From positions 41,652,388-41,716,387 of the forward strand of contig OX328111.1 of NCBI GenBank assembly GCA_946811185.2: a DNA stretch of 64,000 bases, in the 5' to 3' direction. Shown here piece after piece: positions 21,783 through 33,660 of the stretch (positions are counted from its first letter, which is position 1; each line of letters starts with the position of its first letter). The notes under the pieces were generated by a model that was given only the letters and a program-made list of their open reading frames with translations, did not search any database and had not been told where the DNA came from. The translations under genes were made by a program, and so were the position numbers. Source of the DNA: Hippopus hippopus. Its lineage: Eukaryota; Mollusca; Bivalvia; Cardiida; Cardiidae.

Positions 21783-23009
21783 TTTTACATTATTAGTTGT
21801 ACGGTCAGGTGGCAGGGGGCTTGGAAACTTGTTCACTCCGAGCCGAAGGCGAGGTGGCGACATGATTCGCAACAGCCGTGAACAAGTTTCCAAGTCCCCT
21901 GCCACCTGACCGTACAACGAATTTATTATAGTGCAAAGTTTATAATTACAACGTGTATTATGGTCTCGCGATTTGAGTACGCTGACGAAATAGAATTTCC
22001 CTTCAAAGTACCCCAATTCAATGAAAACTGACGTCACTGAGAACTGACGTCACTAAAACCTCGGTAAAACGTGCAGTTTGGTGCATAAACACCATGATGT
22101 CACTGCGATAGACATTCAACGTATTTTTACTTTTAAGAACATGGATTTAAACAACTTCAAGGTAAGTAAACTTGTATGCATTTTAATGATTTGTTGGCAA
22201 AAGTAAACTACCATTAGTTGCCTCAAACGACCATTATGTTATCCTTTTAACGTTACAATGTATGAGTTTCGACACTTCACAACTTGCTTGTCTGACGAAG
22301 GGATTGTTCCTTTTAACCCAGTGTATTTGTTTTAGAATGACAGTAATCGCTAATATATGTAACTACATTCATTTATTTAAAAAATAATCCATTCTTTCCG
22401 CTTTAAGGCAGTAGACCCCTAACGCTTCTAGTGCAACATGGAATAAAATTTCTTGTTAGTTGATAAATAAGGATTTAAACTTATATAATACTTTTGCACA
22501 TTTTAACCGACCAGATATTCCTTTGATGTCTATCTTGAAATTATTTGTTGATACTTTTGTTAGTTTCCTGAAAAAGGAGGTAATTATTATCTCCCTTTGT
22601 AATGAGAATATAGTGGTTTTAGATTTATAAATGATAATTCTAAGAAGGAAAAAAATGAAAAAGTGGCTCTGTTAAAGGAGTACAATAATACTCATTTTTA
22701 ATCATAGCAAATTTTGTAGGATAAGATTATAGCGGAAATAGCTGTTTTCTATTAGGGGTCTACTACCTTAATGACAAGCATCAACGGAAACTAGTAGTGA
22801 TATGGTGCAGGCTACTCAGTATTGTCTTGTGGGCGGTTCGTATCGATCGACGCCGCCATTTTTGATGTTCTGTTGACAGTGCAGTCATGTATACGGGGCC
22901 CCCGAAAGGGAAACTGCTTTTACGTGGAATTTGCCAGTGTACATGAATATATATTCGAGGCATATTATCCAATCAGATCGCGAGAATTTTCTTTGCAGTA
23001 TAATAAGAT
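21783..23009 (+). mobile_element. P element copy 2
   Basis: This is the same family as 10642 and 34395, in opposite orientation. Order: terminal hairpin (21795-21918); two CRE-like TGACGTCA/TGACGTCAC sites near 22030-22052; ATGGATTTAAACAACTTCAA at 22141, giving MDLNNFK to a GTAAGT donor at 22162; a TTAA MITE insert; the reverse-strand ATGGCGGCGTCG exon near 22857; then TTTGCAGTATAATAA. No transposase is present. Confidence 0.6.
22407..22767. mobile_element. TTAA-flanked MITE inside P copy 2
   Basis: TTAA lies at 22403-22406 and 22768-22771. The ends are GGCAGTAGACCCCTAA and the inverse TTAGGGGTCTACTACC. The other P copies show a single TTAA at this place, so the target duplication is supported by an empty site in the same window. 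It is piggyBac-like by target; there is no coding capacity. Confidence 0.88.
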
Positions 23010-23240
23010 TGTTTATGTATTATCATTTGAATCAAACGATTTGACTAAAATTGTATGACACGAGCCTTGGCGTGCGTCAAATACACTTTAGTGAATAGTA
23101 AATATTACACATAAAAGCATATACGCGAGATTCTATTTATTGCATAAAAAGAACGACAGAAAAATAAGTTATCATCACATTTAGCCTATATACCGTTCAT
23201 GGTCAAATGTTTACAGGTGTAGTTTGGTTTGAAATGTGTA
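23010..23240. repeat. Copy of the 32661 palindromic repeat
   Basis: GTTTATGTATTATCATTT, TGTATGACACGAGCCTTGGC and GTTTGGTTTGAAATGTGT match 32661-32910. One arm of the palindrome is eroded here. Confidence 0.65.
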
Positions 23241-24400
23241 CATACACAAGATAGCTCCATAGGCCATATTTTCTGTCTAAACCTCATGACATTTAGTCAG
23301 AATGTATGTCTGGATGAGATCTCAAATTAATTTGAAAATGGTGAAAAACTAGGTTACTAGGTTAAAAACTAGAAAAAGCTTGTGTCCACTCTAGATAGAG
23401 GCCACATTTTCAGTCCAATACTCATGAAAGTTAATCAGAATGTTTCTCTTTTTATTATCTGATGTGTCTTTCAGAATGGGTCACGTCGGGTAAAAAGACT
23501 TTGTCACCAGGTCAAATTATATAAAATCCTTGTGTATGCTCTAGAGGCCATATTTCCGGTTCAATACTCATGAAAATTAAACAGAATATTTGTCTTAATG
23601 ATAGCTTGGAACTTATCGAAAATGGATTGGGTCTGGTCAAAAACTAGGTCACTTAGCTAAATCTTAAAAAAATACACCACCTTTTCAGTCTAATTCTCAT
23701 GAAAGGTGGTAAGAATGTTTGTCTTGATGGTATCTCAGTCGAGTTTGAATATGAATTTTGTTCGGTTTAAAACTTCGTCTCCAGGTTAAATCCTTGAAAT
23801 ATCTTGTGTAGGCTCTAGATGCCATATTTTCTGTCCAGTACTTATAAAACTGTACTGAAATCAGAAGGTGTGTCTTGATAATATCTCCGACCTGTTTGGC
23901 AATGTGTTACATCAGGTCAAAAAGTATATCACCCGGTTAAATCTTAGAAAAAGCTTGTGTACGCTCTAGCAGCCACTTTTAGTCTAATATTCGTGAAAGG
24001 TGGTCAGATTGTTTGTCTTGATGATATCTTAGATGAGTTCGAAAATGGGTCATGTGGGTCAAAAACTAGGTCACAAGATCAAGTCTTCGATAAAGCTTGT
24101 GTGCACTATAGAGTCCAACACTCATGAAAATTTGTCAGAATACTTGTCTTGATGATATCTGGGACGACTGTGAAATTGTTCATCTCGAGTAAAAATGTTA
24201 GGTCACCATGACAAGTCTTAGAAAACCCTTGTGTACACTCGTGAGGCCACATTTTCTGTCCATTACTCATGAAAGGTGGTCAGAATGTTTGTCTTGATAA
24301 CATCTACACGAGTTTGAAAATGGACTGTGTTTGGCTGAAATGTAGGTCACTTGTGCAATTATTATGCTTAATTTCTCCTTCTTCTCTCCATCTCTTCGTG
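23230..24400. repeat. Diverged tandem repeat, about 140-bp period
   Basis: About eight units are marked by GTCAGAATGTTTGTCTTGAT near 23295, 23435, 23580, 23708, 23865, 24002, 24135 and 24282. Each is followed by ATATCT, GAGTTTGAAAATGG, AAAAACTAGGTCAC and CTTGTGTACACTCTAGAGGC. Divergence between units is high, so the array is old. Confidence 0.85.
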
Positions 24401-24769
24401 CTGTTTACGATAACCCCTGGAAAACAACGAATGAATTAAGGTGATCCAGAATATATATGCGAGCCTCATTTTACTTTTGCTAATGACGCCTTATCTTAAG
24501 AATCAGACAGTTAATAGAAACTTCAGATCCTAAAGTTTCATTGGGGAACTACAAAACTGAGTAATAAAACTTAACCAGCAAAAATTACAGCAAACGTTCT
24601 ACATGACGTCCTTTTTGTTCTATTATTAGAGATGTACAAGCGGACACTGAATACGGAATATGAACAAGGAATACGGTATTTAGACAGGGGGTTCGTCTCA
24701 AAAGCTACGAGACTGTCGATAAAGGTAATCCGCTATATAAGAGATGCTCGCTGCCGATCGTCTGCTTTT

Positions 24770-26230
24770 ACAAGGTACATTTTTAATAGACCACGCTAAA
24801 AATTCAGCTCTCGGAGAATCAAAACGGTGCACTAAAGTCGATTCAGAGAAGATGGCGATCTTCGATCGTTATAGAGAGAGTAAATTTTGAGTTGGAAGCG
24901 CAACTAGGTAAAAACCCAAAGCGTAGGTATTGGGAATATACAAATTTTGGTGGCATTACTATATTCTTGTATTTAACCTAGAACAAGCTAGTCTTTGATC
25001 TTTGACACTTACATACCCAATTCGATAGATGGTAATTTGCGATTTTTGAAATAAGTTCACATGTTTATTCGACGGGCCTCTGTCGGCCTTTTTTCTAGTA
25101 CATTTTTCGGCACGGCTAAATGTGATGGCTATTGACCTACTTTTTGATACTGATAACAAATAGATCTAGATGAATGGGAACTTGTGATTGGTCAAAGATG
25201 TAGACATGTTTATTCTAAGGGTCCCTGCCTGTTTGGTGGCAAATTTATGTTGTCTATCTATTTTTAAAGATATTTCTTGTTCTGATTCCCATATACAAAC
25301 GCTGCTACCACGAATCGATACCTCTGGGCTTTGGTTCAGATCATAGCAAATGAATATGATAACGATATGATAACGATAATTCTTTTTCTTGAACTAGTTA
25401 AGAATGTGTTACCAAATAACCCGTTTCATGTACAGCATTTCTACACAAAGCAATTTGGAATACCTGGTAAGATTACGGAATTTGTCAAATGAGTGCATTC
25501 ATGTGTCATAGAGAGTAGATAAGAAAGCCACCGTGTAATTCAATGAGGGTACCACAGCAGTACGGTTTGATGCACGATGCTCCGTACCAGCTAGCGGTGC
25601 ATCGTGATTAATGCTTTTATATTTGACGAAATTATAGATTATTATCATTTTGTTTAGAAACGTAACTTATACTCTTTTTCAAAGATTCTTTGGATTAACC
25701 TTGAAATAAATGTGTATATTAAACTTGTTAACTTTACGAAAAACGATGAGGAAAAAGGGTCATTTGCCAGGGATTTTTGGATCGTATTGTGGATTTTAGT
25801 TAATCAATATTACATAAACACTACTCTTTGGTCTATTACAATACAGGTAAACTACCCAAACAAGAACTAAAAACATGAATCAGTTATTTTGGTACAACTC
25901 TTCATAGTTACAAAAACCAATTGTTCCTCCATTCGAGACCTAATCACTTCAGGACGATGGTACCATAACATTCTGTCCTGATCTTAACATTCTCTCAACA
26001 GATCTTGACCAAATCAGTATTTACATGTCTGAACCCTGTTATGCATCGCACACCTCATTTACAGGGTAACAAAACACCCCAACTATCAAAATCAGTATTC
26101 ATATGGCGGGATAGGCGAAGGAGGCATCAATAGCGAAGATATCGAAGAAAACTAGATTCTATTAATGCACTTCTAAATAAGTCATAGAATTCTTGTTTAT
26201 TGAGTTTTCACTCAAAACTTTTTAAATCCC
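24770..26230. other. Interior of the 4.0-kb element, no gene seen
   Basis: No domain-bearing frame is visible. A short hairpin (GCACGATGCTCCGTACC to GGTGCATCGTG) lies near 25572-25608. Confidence 0.35.
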
Positions 26231-26232
26231 CC

Positions 26233-26930
26233 TCACATTATGAGACCGATGCGTCTTTTTCGGTATACCAAAAAAGAGCATACCCTTACAGTCACACCGA
26301 GACACGGTCGGGGGTGACGCCAAACTGAACTCACGCTTTGGTACCCCTTTACCTGAGCAATTGCATGTTCAACAGACACTCTGTACCTCCTGTGGTATCT
26401 GTTGTACCTCTCACACATAATCCATCCTTGACCCTGTGTTCTGCGGAGAGGGACTGTGCTGTACGGCGTTATGATTGGGTGTCAATTTGGATAAATTTGG
26501 TCCGCTAGCAAATCACAATCGACAGGAAAAGGTAGGTCTTGCATGCCTATTTGACGCATAAGTCTGTAAGTTTGGGCATCATTCTGATAGCCAAAAAAAC
26601 CAGTCTCAATATATCTAATCATACCTTCATTATCAACGATAATTTGCGTATGAAGACAGTGATAATTTCTATGGCCAGAATAAAACTGTTGTTGGTTTTG
26701 CACTGGTCGGTATATTTCGTGGCTTGTCGCATTTATGGCCCCAACAGCAGAGTGTATTTCATGCCAATTTCCCTGCATTTCCCTCCTTTCTGCAATAGAG
26801 GGCCATTGTATATACGTCGACAAAGTGGCAACGAACACAGGTAGACTACGTCGTATCTCTGTATCGACGCAAGCCACACTTACTCCAAATATGGTTGACA
26901 GCCTTCAGTAGGTAGGGTAAACCCTTAACC
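26233..26930 (-). pseudogene. PIF/Harbinger transposase pseudogene
   Basis: Minus-strand translation gives GVSVACVDTEIRRSLP (helix-turn-helix-like), then TYIQWPSIAERREMQG, VGAINATSHEIYRP, NYHCLHTQIIVDNEGMIRYI, DAQTYRLMRQ and YPN. An in-frame TGA near 26487 interrupts it. The same frame then resumes with PIITPYSTVPLRRTQGQG, CERYNRYHRRYRVSVEHAI and QVKG. This order matches the Harbinger DDE nuclease (HARBI1-like). The first catalytic Asp (DGTH in active enzymes) is replaced in GAINATSHEI. A TGA also breaks the upstream region near 26905. It is not functional. Confidence 0.85.
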
Positions 26931-27184
26931 ACATCATAACAAGTAAATTTCTGTTCCTTCTGTCCAAGATGTTATCTCTCGTCTGTTGGAGACCAACAAT
27001 ATTTACTAGATTTAAAAAAGTCTCTGGACTTTCGCCCATTATTTAAAAAAAATCACACCCAAGAATTGAAAAAGATCGAAAAAGATCTCTTCAAGTATAA
27101 CGATTTTCGACTGAGGTCGGCCAGCCTACATGAAGTCGTTTGATGTCGACCTTTTTGTTTTACACAAGTGCGAGGTGGCCTTTT

Positions 27185-27400
27185 TCATATATTCCATGGA
27201 AACCTATTAAACCTACGCATGTCATTCCTGGCTTTCTCAAACCAGTACTGACACAACTTCCTCTTCCTATAACTAACTCACATGCACCAGAGAGGTGAAA
27301 ATCATCGGAAAAAAAGTTTGCTTCATCTGGGTATCGAACCCACAATCATCAGGTCACGAGTCAGATACACTAATCACTGAGCTACCAGGGCGGGCTGCCA
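27185..27400 (-). mobile_element. S1 tRNA-derived SINE
   Basis: On the minus strand a tRNA-like head (TAGCTCAGTGATTAGTG, then GGTTCGATACCC) is followed by the S1 body (GTTGTGTCAGTACTGG, GAGAAAGCCAGGAATGAC). Confidence 0.8.
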
Positions 27401-27460
27401 TGGTGTCAGAAAGAGCCTCAGAGTACAGATTAGTTGCACGTGGTAACGCTAACAATTCAG

Positions 27461-27700
27461 TAATGCTCTGGAAAAAGAGTGCTTAATGCATCTCCGTGAT
27501 CCATGGTACCAAGCAAGTCATCATATAGTTATGGGTACATAACATCTACCTTTTTTCTTTAACAACCTACTTAATAATGAGGCTGACTTGTCCTTTGACA
27601 TACAAAAACTAATCAATACCGAAAATTTTCGGCCCAGGTCAGGCTCAGCGATACTTTTCGCAGATGCAGTTAGCCCCTTTTATCAGAACATTCCTCAATT
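27461..27700. mobile_element. M3 MITE, decayed
   Basis: It runs from TGCTCTGGAAAAAGAGTGCT to GCCCCTTTTATCAGAACAT with ACCAAGCAAGTCATCA and TTTTCGGCCCAGGTCAG between. The core hairpin is largely lost. Confidence 0.7.
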
Positions 27701-28104
27701 ATATTTTTGGTTTCATATGCAGGAGCTTGCATACACGTGTCACAAATGTACCGGGAAAATGGCTTTCAGGGAGCCGCCGAATGAACATGGCCACATTTAG
27801 AAGCAATTGCAAATTACTGTTTTATTTCTACTAATAGATCAAAAGCCAGCGGGAAATTGGCGAAGGTGTGCAAAACAATTCTTTGTCAATTTATGCAAAA
27901 TTGAACGATATAAAATCTCTTTAACCCATTACACGAGTCGTCGACGCCTGAGCTGTGAGATGCGTGACAATGATTTTACAATGACTAGAGTGACAATTTA
28001 CTATTCAGAAAACCTACGGCAGGCTTCAAGTTTCAACCCAGGTCAGGCTATGCAGTCCAAAAAAGGATAATATTGGTCGATACTTATCCCTAGGATGCTA
28101 GAAG
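27701..28104. other. No gene seen
   Basis: Two short open frames overlap here without domains, signal peptides or splice support. A partial M3-like TCAACCCAGGTCAGG lies near 28035. Confidence 0.3.
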
Positions 28105-28300
28105 GCAAAGATCATGAAGGGCTTTTGAAAACATTGTGGGAAAAGGAGTAAATGCTAGTAACCAACATTTTCTCCTTTTCCCACAATGTTTTTTACATGT
28201 ACGTATTCAGAGACAGAAATCATCATTTAAGCTACATTTAATTTATCGTCTGCAATCGCTTTTATTTGGTCTAGTAAATAATTGGTAGTTTGGTAGAGAT
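28105..28300. mobile_element. M2 MITE
   Basis: The near-perfect hairpin arms are AACATTGTGGGAAAAGGAG and complement, followed by the family right body (TTTATCGTCTGCAA). The terminal ends are eroded. Confidence 0.75.
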
Positions 28301-28311
28301 TTATTAGTAAA

Positions 28312-28462
28312 AAACCTAGCCTGTGTTCCAGCCCGATCATTTTTCCTCTTTTATATTTGGACTTTACTTTGTCAATAATGAGGCGTCATTTTTGACAAAG
28401 TAACGTCCAAATATAAAGATGGGTAAAATGATCGGACTGAAAACCGGGCTGGTAAAAACCAT
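28312..28462. repeat. 150-bp imperfect palindrome
   Basis: The arms contain CAGCCCGATCATTTT and TATATTTGGACTTTACTTTG with matching complements around a centre near 28385. It is a probable MITE of a single-copy family in this window. Confidence 0.75.
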
Positions 28463-28603
28463 ACAGATACGATGGAAAAACGGTAGACGCAGATAGGGCG
28501 ATTTACCTTTATCGATGATTTCGTAGCTTCTGAGACGACCCCCGGTCTGAAACTCAGTATTCCGTGCTCATATTCCTTATTCGGTTACCGCTTGTACATC
28601 TCT

Positions 28604-29640
28604 ATTATGACGTTTGGTCTGTTTGTAAAGTATTCAGTCACACTCCTACACATTTCTAGAGTATTTTTCTAATTTCTCTACGTGATTTACGCTGTTCAAG
28701 TGGTTTAGGCTTTTGGTTATAAGCCCTGTCCCCTCAAAAATCCCCATAAAAGAAATTCCAACGGCCTAAGGTCTGGAGAATGTGGTGGCCACACTTTATC
28801 TTTCTTAATTGACGTGGCCATTTTGAGGACATATGCCACAGTTTTTTCTGCACACCATTTCGCGAATGTTTCCTATATATGTTTCTTTTTATATTCTACT
28901 GGGTTAGTATGACGGTGAGATAGTATACGTTTATCTGTAACATGTAAAATCTGGAAATCACACACGCAGAAGAAAAATATGAGATTTATAAACCATTAAG
29001 ATGCCAAATCACGTCAAAAAGACATTTTATTGTAAAGGAAGGTAATTCATTTTGATAATAACTCTTAAACATGCACCGTATATCTTAAAAATGCCCCGCT
29101 TGATAAAAGTTTTCCCTCTTTTTACAAGATATTGGAAAGCACTATTTCTATGCTAAATCTAAAAAAAAGAAAAAAACTGTCGGCTAAATCTTTTTTATTA
29201 CCGAAAAATGATCAGAAAATAAGTCTTTTTGACACGTTAGGACATTTGTAATCGCTACTATGATCTATGTAGTGCTTTAATTCCTTGACAAACCATTTTA
29301 CTATGGGCAAGCATCACATTTCTATGAATAATTATTTATTTGAACAGTATTTGTACACATAACTTTAAGAACTTTTTTTTAGGTTTAAAATTGAAGTCTC
29401 TTTTCTGTAATTTTGAAAAGAGTTATCTCCTGTGAAGAACAGTATCTTTGTATTTTGCGTCGCAACTCATTTTACACTGCATACAGTATATTATCATTTG
29501 AGCGAAAATGAGAAAAAAAATCTGTCCGTAATTGTGGCATATGTCCTTAAGTAAAGAATTTGTCATAAATGACGTTTAAACGTCAACATTACCTGAAGGT
29601 TTTCCCTTACTTTTGAATTCACTGAAAACTTTGAAATGAA
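28604..29640. other. AT-rich, no gene seen
   Basis: I see no exon, hairpin or family match that I can support. Confidence 0.35.
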
Positions 29641-29648
29641 ACAATTAA

Positions 29649-29829
29649 GGATAGGGCACCCTAATGGGATTCATGTAACATCGCCTTTCATCGCCGAAAA
29701 AACGTACGGATTCGGCTGATAATCGCTGCTTCCCCGCATCGATTACGGATTACCCGAGTCTTAGCCGAATCCGTACGATTTTGACGATGAAAGGCGATGT
29801 TACACGAATCCCGTTAGGGTGCCCTATCC
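29649..29829. mobile_element. 181-bp palindromic MITE at TTAA
   Basis: TTAA flanks both ends (29645-29648, 29830-29833). The ends are GGATAGGGCACCCTAA and inverse. The palindrome continues through GGCGATGTTACA and ATTCGGCT, so nearly the whole element folds on itself. TTAA and terminal GG suggest piggyBac-type mobilisation. Confidence 0.9.
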
Positions 29830-30114
29830 TTAATACGGTACTGTTGTTCAGCACTTATGCTAACATTTCGTAACTTTATAACAGATCAAAGTAGTATAGT
29901 CTATTCTGGGTCATCCTGTATCTTGTAATAAATAGAATAATCAAATTGTTTGTGTGTGATACTGTCACTAGAATGGGTTGTGATCTTTGGACTCGTTTTT
30001 CAACCGCATCACACCTCATTCTCGTGATAGATTTTCAATATCAAACACAGCCAGGTTATTATCCTATGTATCAGTTACTTTCGATGAGTGATCCGTTGAC
30101 TAATGAAACCTTAA

Positions 30115-30336
30115 CTCTCTACCATACAATCCCGAGTTTTAACGACGTTGAGGTGGAAGGCTTTAGAAAACAGTGCAGGAAAGAAGAAAATGCTGGTAAC
30201 CAGCATTTTCTTCTTTTCCTGCAATGTTTTCTACCCTCTTCAGAGATAAATTTCATCATTAAAGCCACAGTTGCTTCGTCTTCTGCAGCGGCATTCATTT
30301 TTGGACGAGTCTGAAATTTTGTTGTTTAGTAAAGAA
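30115..30336. mobile_element. M2 MITE
   Basis: It lies between TTAA sites, with a hairpin around AAAATGCTGGTAACCAGCAT. The left end is CTCTCTACCATACAATCCC. Confidence 0.82.
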
Positions 30337-30375
30337 TTAACCAGTTCTCGTACCGTGGTGTGGGTAGTTTTAGCC

Positions 30376-30480
30376 TTTACTAAACTCTCCCGGTTTTAAA
30401 CGACTCTTTAAAAAAAAAAAACCTTTTGAAAACATTGTGTGAAAAGGAGAAAATGCTGGTTACCAGGAAAAACTTTGGGA
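30376..30480. mobile_element. M2 fragment
   Basis: It has the left half only, through AAAATGCTGGTTACCAG, where it breaks off. A run of A interrupts it at 30413. Confidence 0.6.
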
Positions 30481-30775
30481 AAGATTTCATAAACTTCCGA
30501 AATTGAGGACTTCATAGGCCGAGGAGTAAAGACTTGTGATTGTCAGCAGGGTATCCCAAGTTCGATCCTCAAACTTAGACAAGATTGACCAAGACAAAGT
30601 TATTTCACTATGACCGAATACTGCAGGATCCAGAGGAAACATAAACAGTCGTACTACTGCCAGAATGTCAAAATAACGCAAAGAAAAAAATAATGGCGAA
30701 AGCAGAAATTTCTCACTACGACCAATTTTTCCTTTAACCGCGACGTTTTTATAATAAGCATTGCAACAGGGGTTT

Positions 30776-30995
30776 AATGCATCTTCCTGATGCATTTTAC
30801 CAAGCAGGTCATCACATAACTATGGATCCATAAAATCCATTTTGTCTTCATAACTGGCTGAATCCTAGGGTGGAAAGGTCCTTTGATATGCAGAAAATTG
30901 ACCAATGACAAAAAGTGTTGACCCTTGTAGGCTGATTTGGGTCTATACTTTTTCAGATGCAATAAACCCCCTTCTCACGGAACACGGCTCATATA
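30776..30995. mobile_element. M3 MITE
   Basis: It contains GATGCATTTTACCAAGCAGG, ATGGATCCATAAAATCCA, the decayed core near 30925, then CACGGAACACGGCTCATAT. Confidence 0.75.
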
Positions 30996-31179
30996 AATTT
31001 GTGCATTTTATGTAATTATCCAAACTCTATGAGAATACAAGTATCAAATGCACTCGTATGAAATTGAATTGGCTTAAAGATCAGCAGATTTACAATGAAT
31101 TCTTTTCGCGCCAAATATAAAACTCTCACTCTTTTGACGACTAGAGTCTGGTCTTGATGTACCTTGCATGTAGTAGGAC

Positions 31180-31510
31180 CAGAGTCCGCATATTAACCAA
31201 CCATTCTTAACCCTAAGGCTGCTAAGCGCCACTTACTGACCTTTTGCGGCCGGCGTAGATCAAGATCAGACTGCACGGAACGTGCAGTCTGATCTTTGAT
31301 CTACATTGTCCGATAAGGACATGTTCCCCAAATAATACCTTTGAGATAACAAAAATTTAGGTTTTTTACTATCGGCTTAAAATTTTTATTTCTTTCATTT
31401 AGCAGGATAAGGGTTAATAACAGCCTTGCTGTAATTCTCATATACTTTAGCCAATCAGAAATGAGGTTACTTTCTAAATCTAGAATAGGACTAAGAATGC
31501 TATTTAGAAA
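31180..31510. mobile_element. M5 element split by M1
   Basis: M5 words lie on both sides of an M1 copy: ACCAACCATTCTTAA before it, and TAGCCAATCAGAAATGAG, then TCTAGAATAGGACTAAGAAT, after it. The insertion used a TTAA inside the M5 end. Confidence 0.6.
31211..31413. mobile_element. M1 MITE inside M5
   Basis: TTAA lies at 31207-31210 and 31414-31417. The hairpin arms are perfect: GATCAGACTGCAC, loop GGAAC, GTGCAGTCTGATC. Confidence 0.9.
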
Positions 31511-31513
31511 AGT

Positions 31514-31790
31514 TGGTGTCAGCCGGGAAAGCTCAGCTGATTAGATATGAGACTTCTAAACAACAAATCTCGGGGATACATGAGGGTATGGATCTGAGCC
31601 CCACGGCTGGCAAACTGAAAATTTCTAACAGTCTATCGGATGAGACGTTAAACCTAGCCCCAATTCACTGAGCACGTTAAGGAACCAGGCGTAACTTAGG
31701 ATGGATTTCGTTCTGTATCCTCACACTATCCACTGCGGCACAAGTAACAACCTTCTGACAGGGCTTGTATTTACCAACCGTTTTGAATTG
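31514..31790 (+). mobile_element. tRNA-derived SINE with conserved body
   Basis: The head has AAAGCTCAGCTGATTAG (A-box-like) and ATGGATCTGAGCCCC (B-box region). The body has TATCGGATGAGACGTTAAAC, then CACGTTAAGGAACC. That body resembles a conserved SINE central domain I recall from molluscs; I could not run a search to confirm it. Confidence 0.6.
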
Positions 31791-31805
31791 CTTGCTGGAT
31801 CGATT

Positions 31806-31990
31806 GGTTGATTGATTGTATGGCGTTTAACGCCGTTTTCAACATTATTTCAATTAAATCGCGGCCGGCAGTGCACCCGTACATGCTTTCCTGAAGTTTC
31901 TTTTACCAGTTCTCCGCACAATACTTTTTCCAAGCCACTGACTGCTTTCCCACATAACCATCGTCGAACATTCGCCTGTGCGGAAATATA
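31806..31990 (-). mobile_element. S1-like SINE tail and body
   Basis: ATGGCGTTTAACGCCGTTTT, ATTATTTCAATTAAATCGCG and CCACTGACTGCTTTCCCACA are on the inverted strand. The first 55 bp resemble the 41-bp minisatellite unit at 20680. Confidence 0.65.
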
Positions 31991-32489
31991 TATATATAAG
32001 GAAACGGCCGATGAACTTACAATAAAAAAAGAAAACAAATAACTCGGTTTTGATGCTCATGCAAACGATTTATTGAATGTAATGTGCATCGTCCCCCCCA
32101 CACTCGCGCATTCTTTTGAGTGGGAAATTTGGTTACAGAAATCTCATTTTCATCAATATATAGAAAGAAAGAAGGTCTGCTCAAGCACTCACAATTTGTG
32201 TTTCCATTAAAAACCTTTTCAACTTAAGAATCTAGATAAAACGTTAAATGTGAGGTGTTGTTCCCGAAGTTAGACTAGAAAAGTGAATCGGAAAGATTGA
32301 ATTGCAACGTCTCATTCCATTGGTCAAAAGTAGCCGCAATGCCTCATTTCGGAACCAATAAAATCACGGTAAGAAATCGAGGCTGGTCAAATACACGATA
32401 AATAGATTAGCGTGTGTTAATGAATGAAAAAATAATTACCACTTTTAAAGATTGTATATTTTCATTATACAACACAAACAATATATAGA

Positions 32490-33615
32490 GGATATTTGTT
32501 TTTTACGGTGAAAGATCGAAATTTATTTCATCGAGTGAACATCATCGGTAATATTTTCACGAGCAACATCATCGGTAATATTTTCACGAGTGGCGCAGCC
32601 ACTCGTAAAAATATTACCGATGATGTTTACTCAATGAAATAAATAGAGAATCTTACATGAGTGTTTATGTATTATCATTTTTATCAAACGAGTTGACTAA
32701 AATTGTATGACGCGAGCCTTGGCGAGCGTCAAATACATTTTAGTCAACGAGTTTGATAAAAATGATAATACATAAACACGAATATGAGATTCTATTTATC
32801 ACATAAAACGAATGACAGACAGAAAAATATCCTGCATCATCACCTTATACTCTATACCGTTTACGGGTCCATGTTTACAGTTGTAGTTTGGTTTCAAATG
32901 TGTATATACACAAGTAGATAGTTCTTTGACATTTACACCGAAAGAAGAGGGGCTAAGTCCGCCCGTTTCCGCAAAAATATTGATTTTAAGAGACTTTCGC
33001 TGCATTTCTTGGTTTTTATCAAACATAAAAATAAAAAACTTTCCACGCGCATACGTCTTAGCAACAATGACGTCATTTTTCCATGAAACGGAGTAACAGT
33101 ACAAATTCCCGCACACACTGTGGTTGGTTTCTCTGGCTTCACGCGCTCATGACTGAAAACTGATCAGAACCGGGACCCAAAAGTGTATTATCGAAAATAA
33201 GTCATGGGTTTAATACACTGCCGGAGGAGGTTTTATGTGATAAATTTCGATCTTTCACCGAAAAAAACAAATATTCTATTTATTTCATGCTTTTAACCCT
33301 TTTTTGGGGGAACTTACATCAAAATCCAGTAAAGTTCTTTTCGGTTATTCCCCGTGGCGTACCCCCTCCGCATAGCAACACATTACAATATTACGTAAAG
33401 AGCGAGAAACGCAGGGTAAATTACGTCATATTTCAATCTGGTTGAGAGGCACGCGCATTTTACTTCGGTAAATAGTGCGCGGGAACAACTGTTTCCGCCT
33501 TCAATTAAAGAGTTAGAATATAAAAATCGGTATTTTTCACCGGTCGTAACCATGAAATATCGAAAAATATTTCACCGTTATTTCTCGATAACCTACCGAA
33601 AAGCATGAAATAAGT
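32490..33615. mobile_element. N element copy 2, interrupted
   Basis: The left block (32515-32645, palindrome) and right block (33240-33615) both match 199-712 in inverted order. A different palindromic repeat (about 32646-33235) separates them. Landmarks are CGAAATTTATTTCAT, TATGCGGAGG in complement, and AAATCGGTATTTTTCAC. Confidence 0.6.
32661..32779. repeat. 119-bp near-perfect palindrome
   Basis: The arms start GTGTTTATGTATTATCATTT and continue through TATCAAACGAGTTGACTAAA, closing at GCGAGCCTTGGCGAGCG. The same sequence without the second arm occurs at 23010. Confidence 0.9.
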
Positions 33616-33660
33616 ATTTTTATTTTGTTGAAATCTGAGATTCAACATTTTTTATAGTGA

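Larger units (their letters stand above)
24628..28603 (-). mobile_element. Candidate 4.0-kb PIF/Harbinger-type transposon
   Basis: The ends are AGAGATGTACAAGCGG at 24628 and its exact inverse at 28588-28603. Diverged inverted repeats of roughly 120 bp follow (GGAATATGA, CGTCTCA, AAGCTACGA, TCGATAAAGGTAA). ATT borders both ends as a 3-bp direct repeat. Inside lie a dead Harbinger transposase (26233-26930), an S1 SINE, and M3 and M2 MITEs. An alternative is two separate inverted copies of a small element that happen to flank the transposase. Confidence 0.55.

Noticed and set aside
26539..26844. + strand frame of 101 codons
   Set aside because: It is the antisense shadow of the Harbinger transposase remnant.
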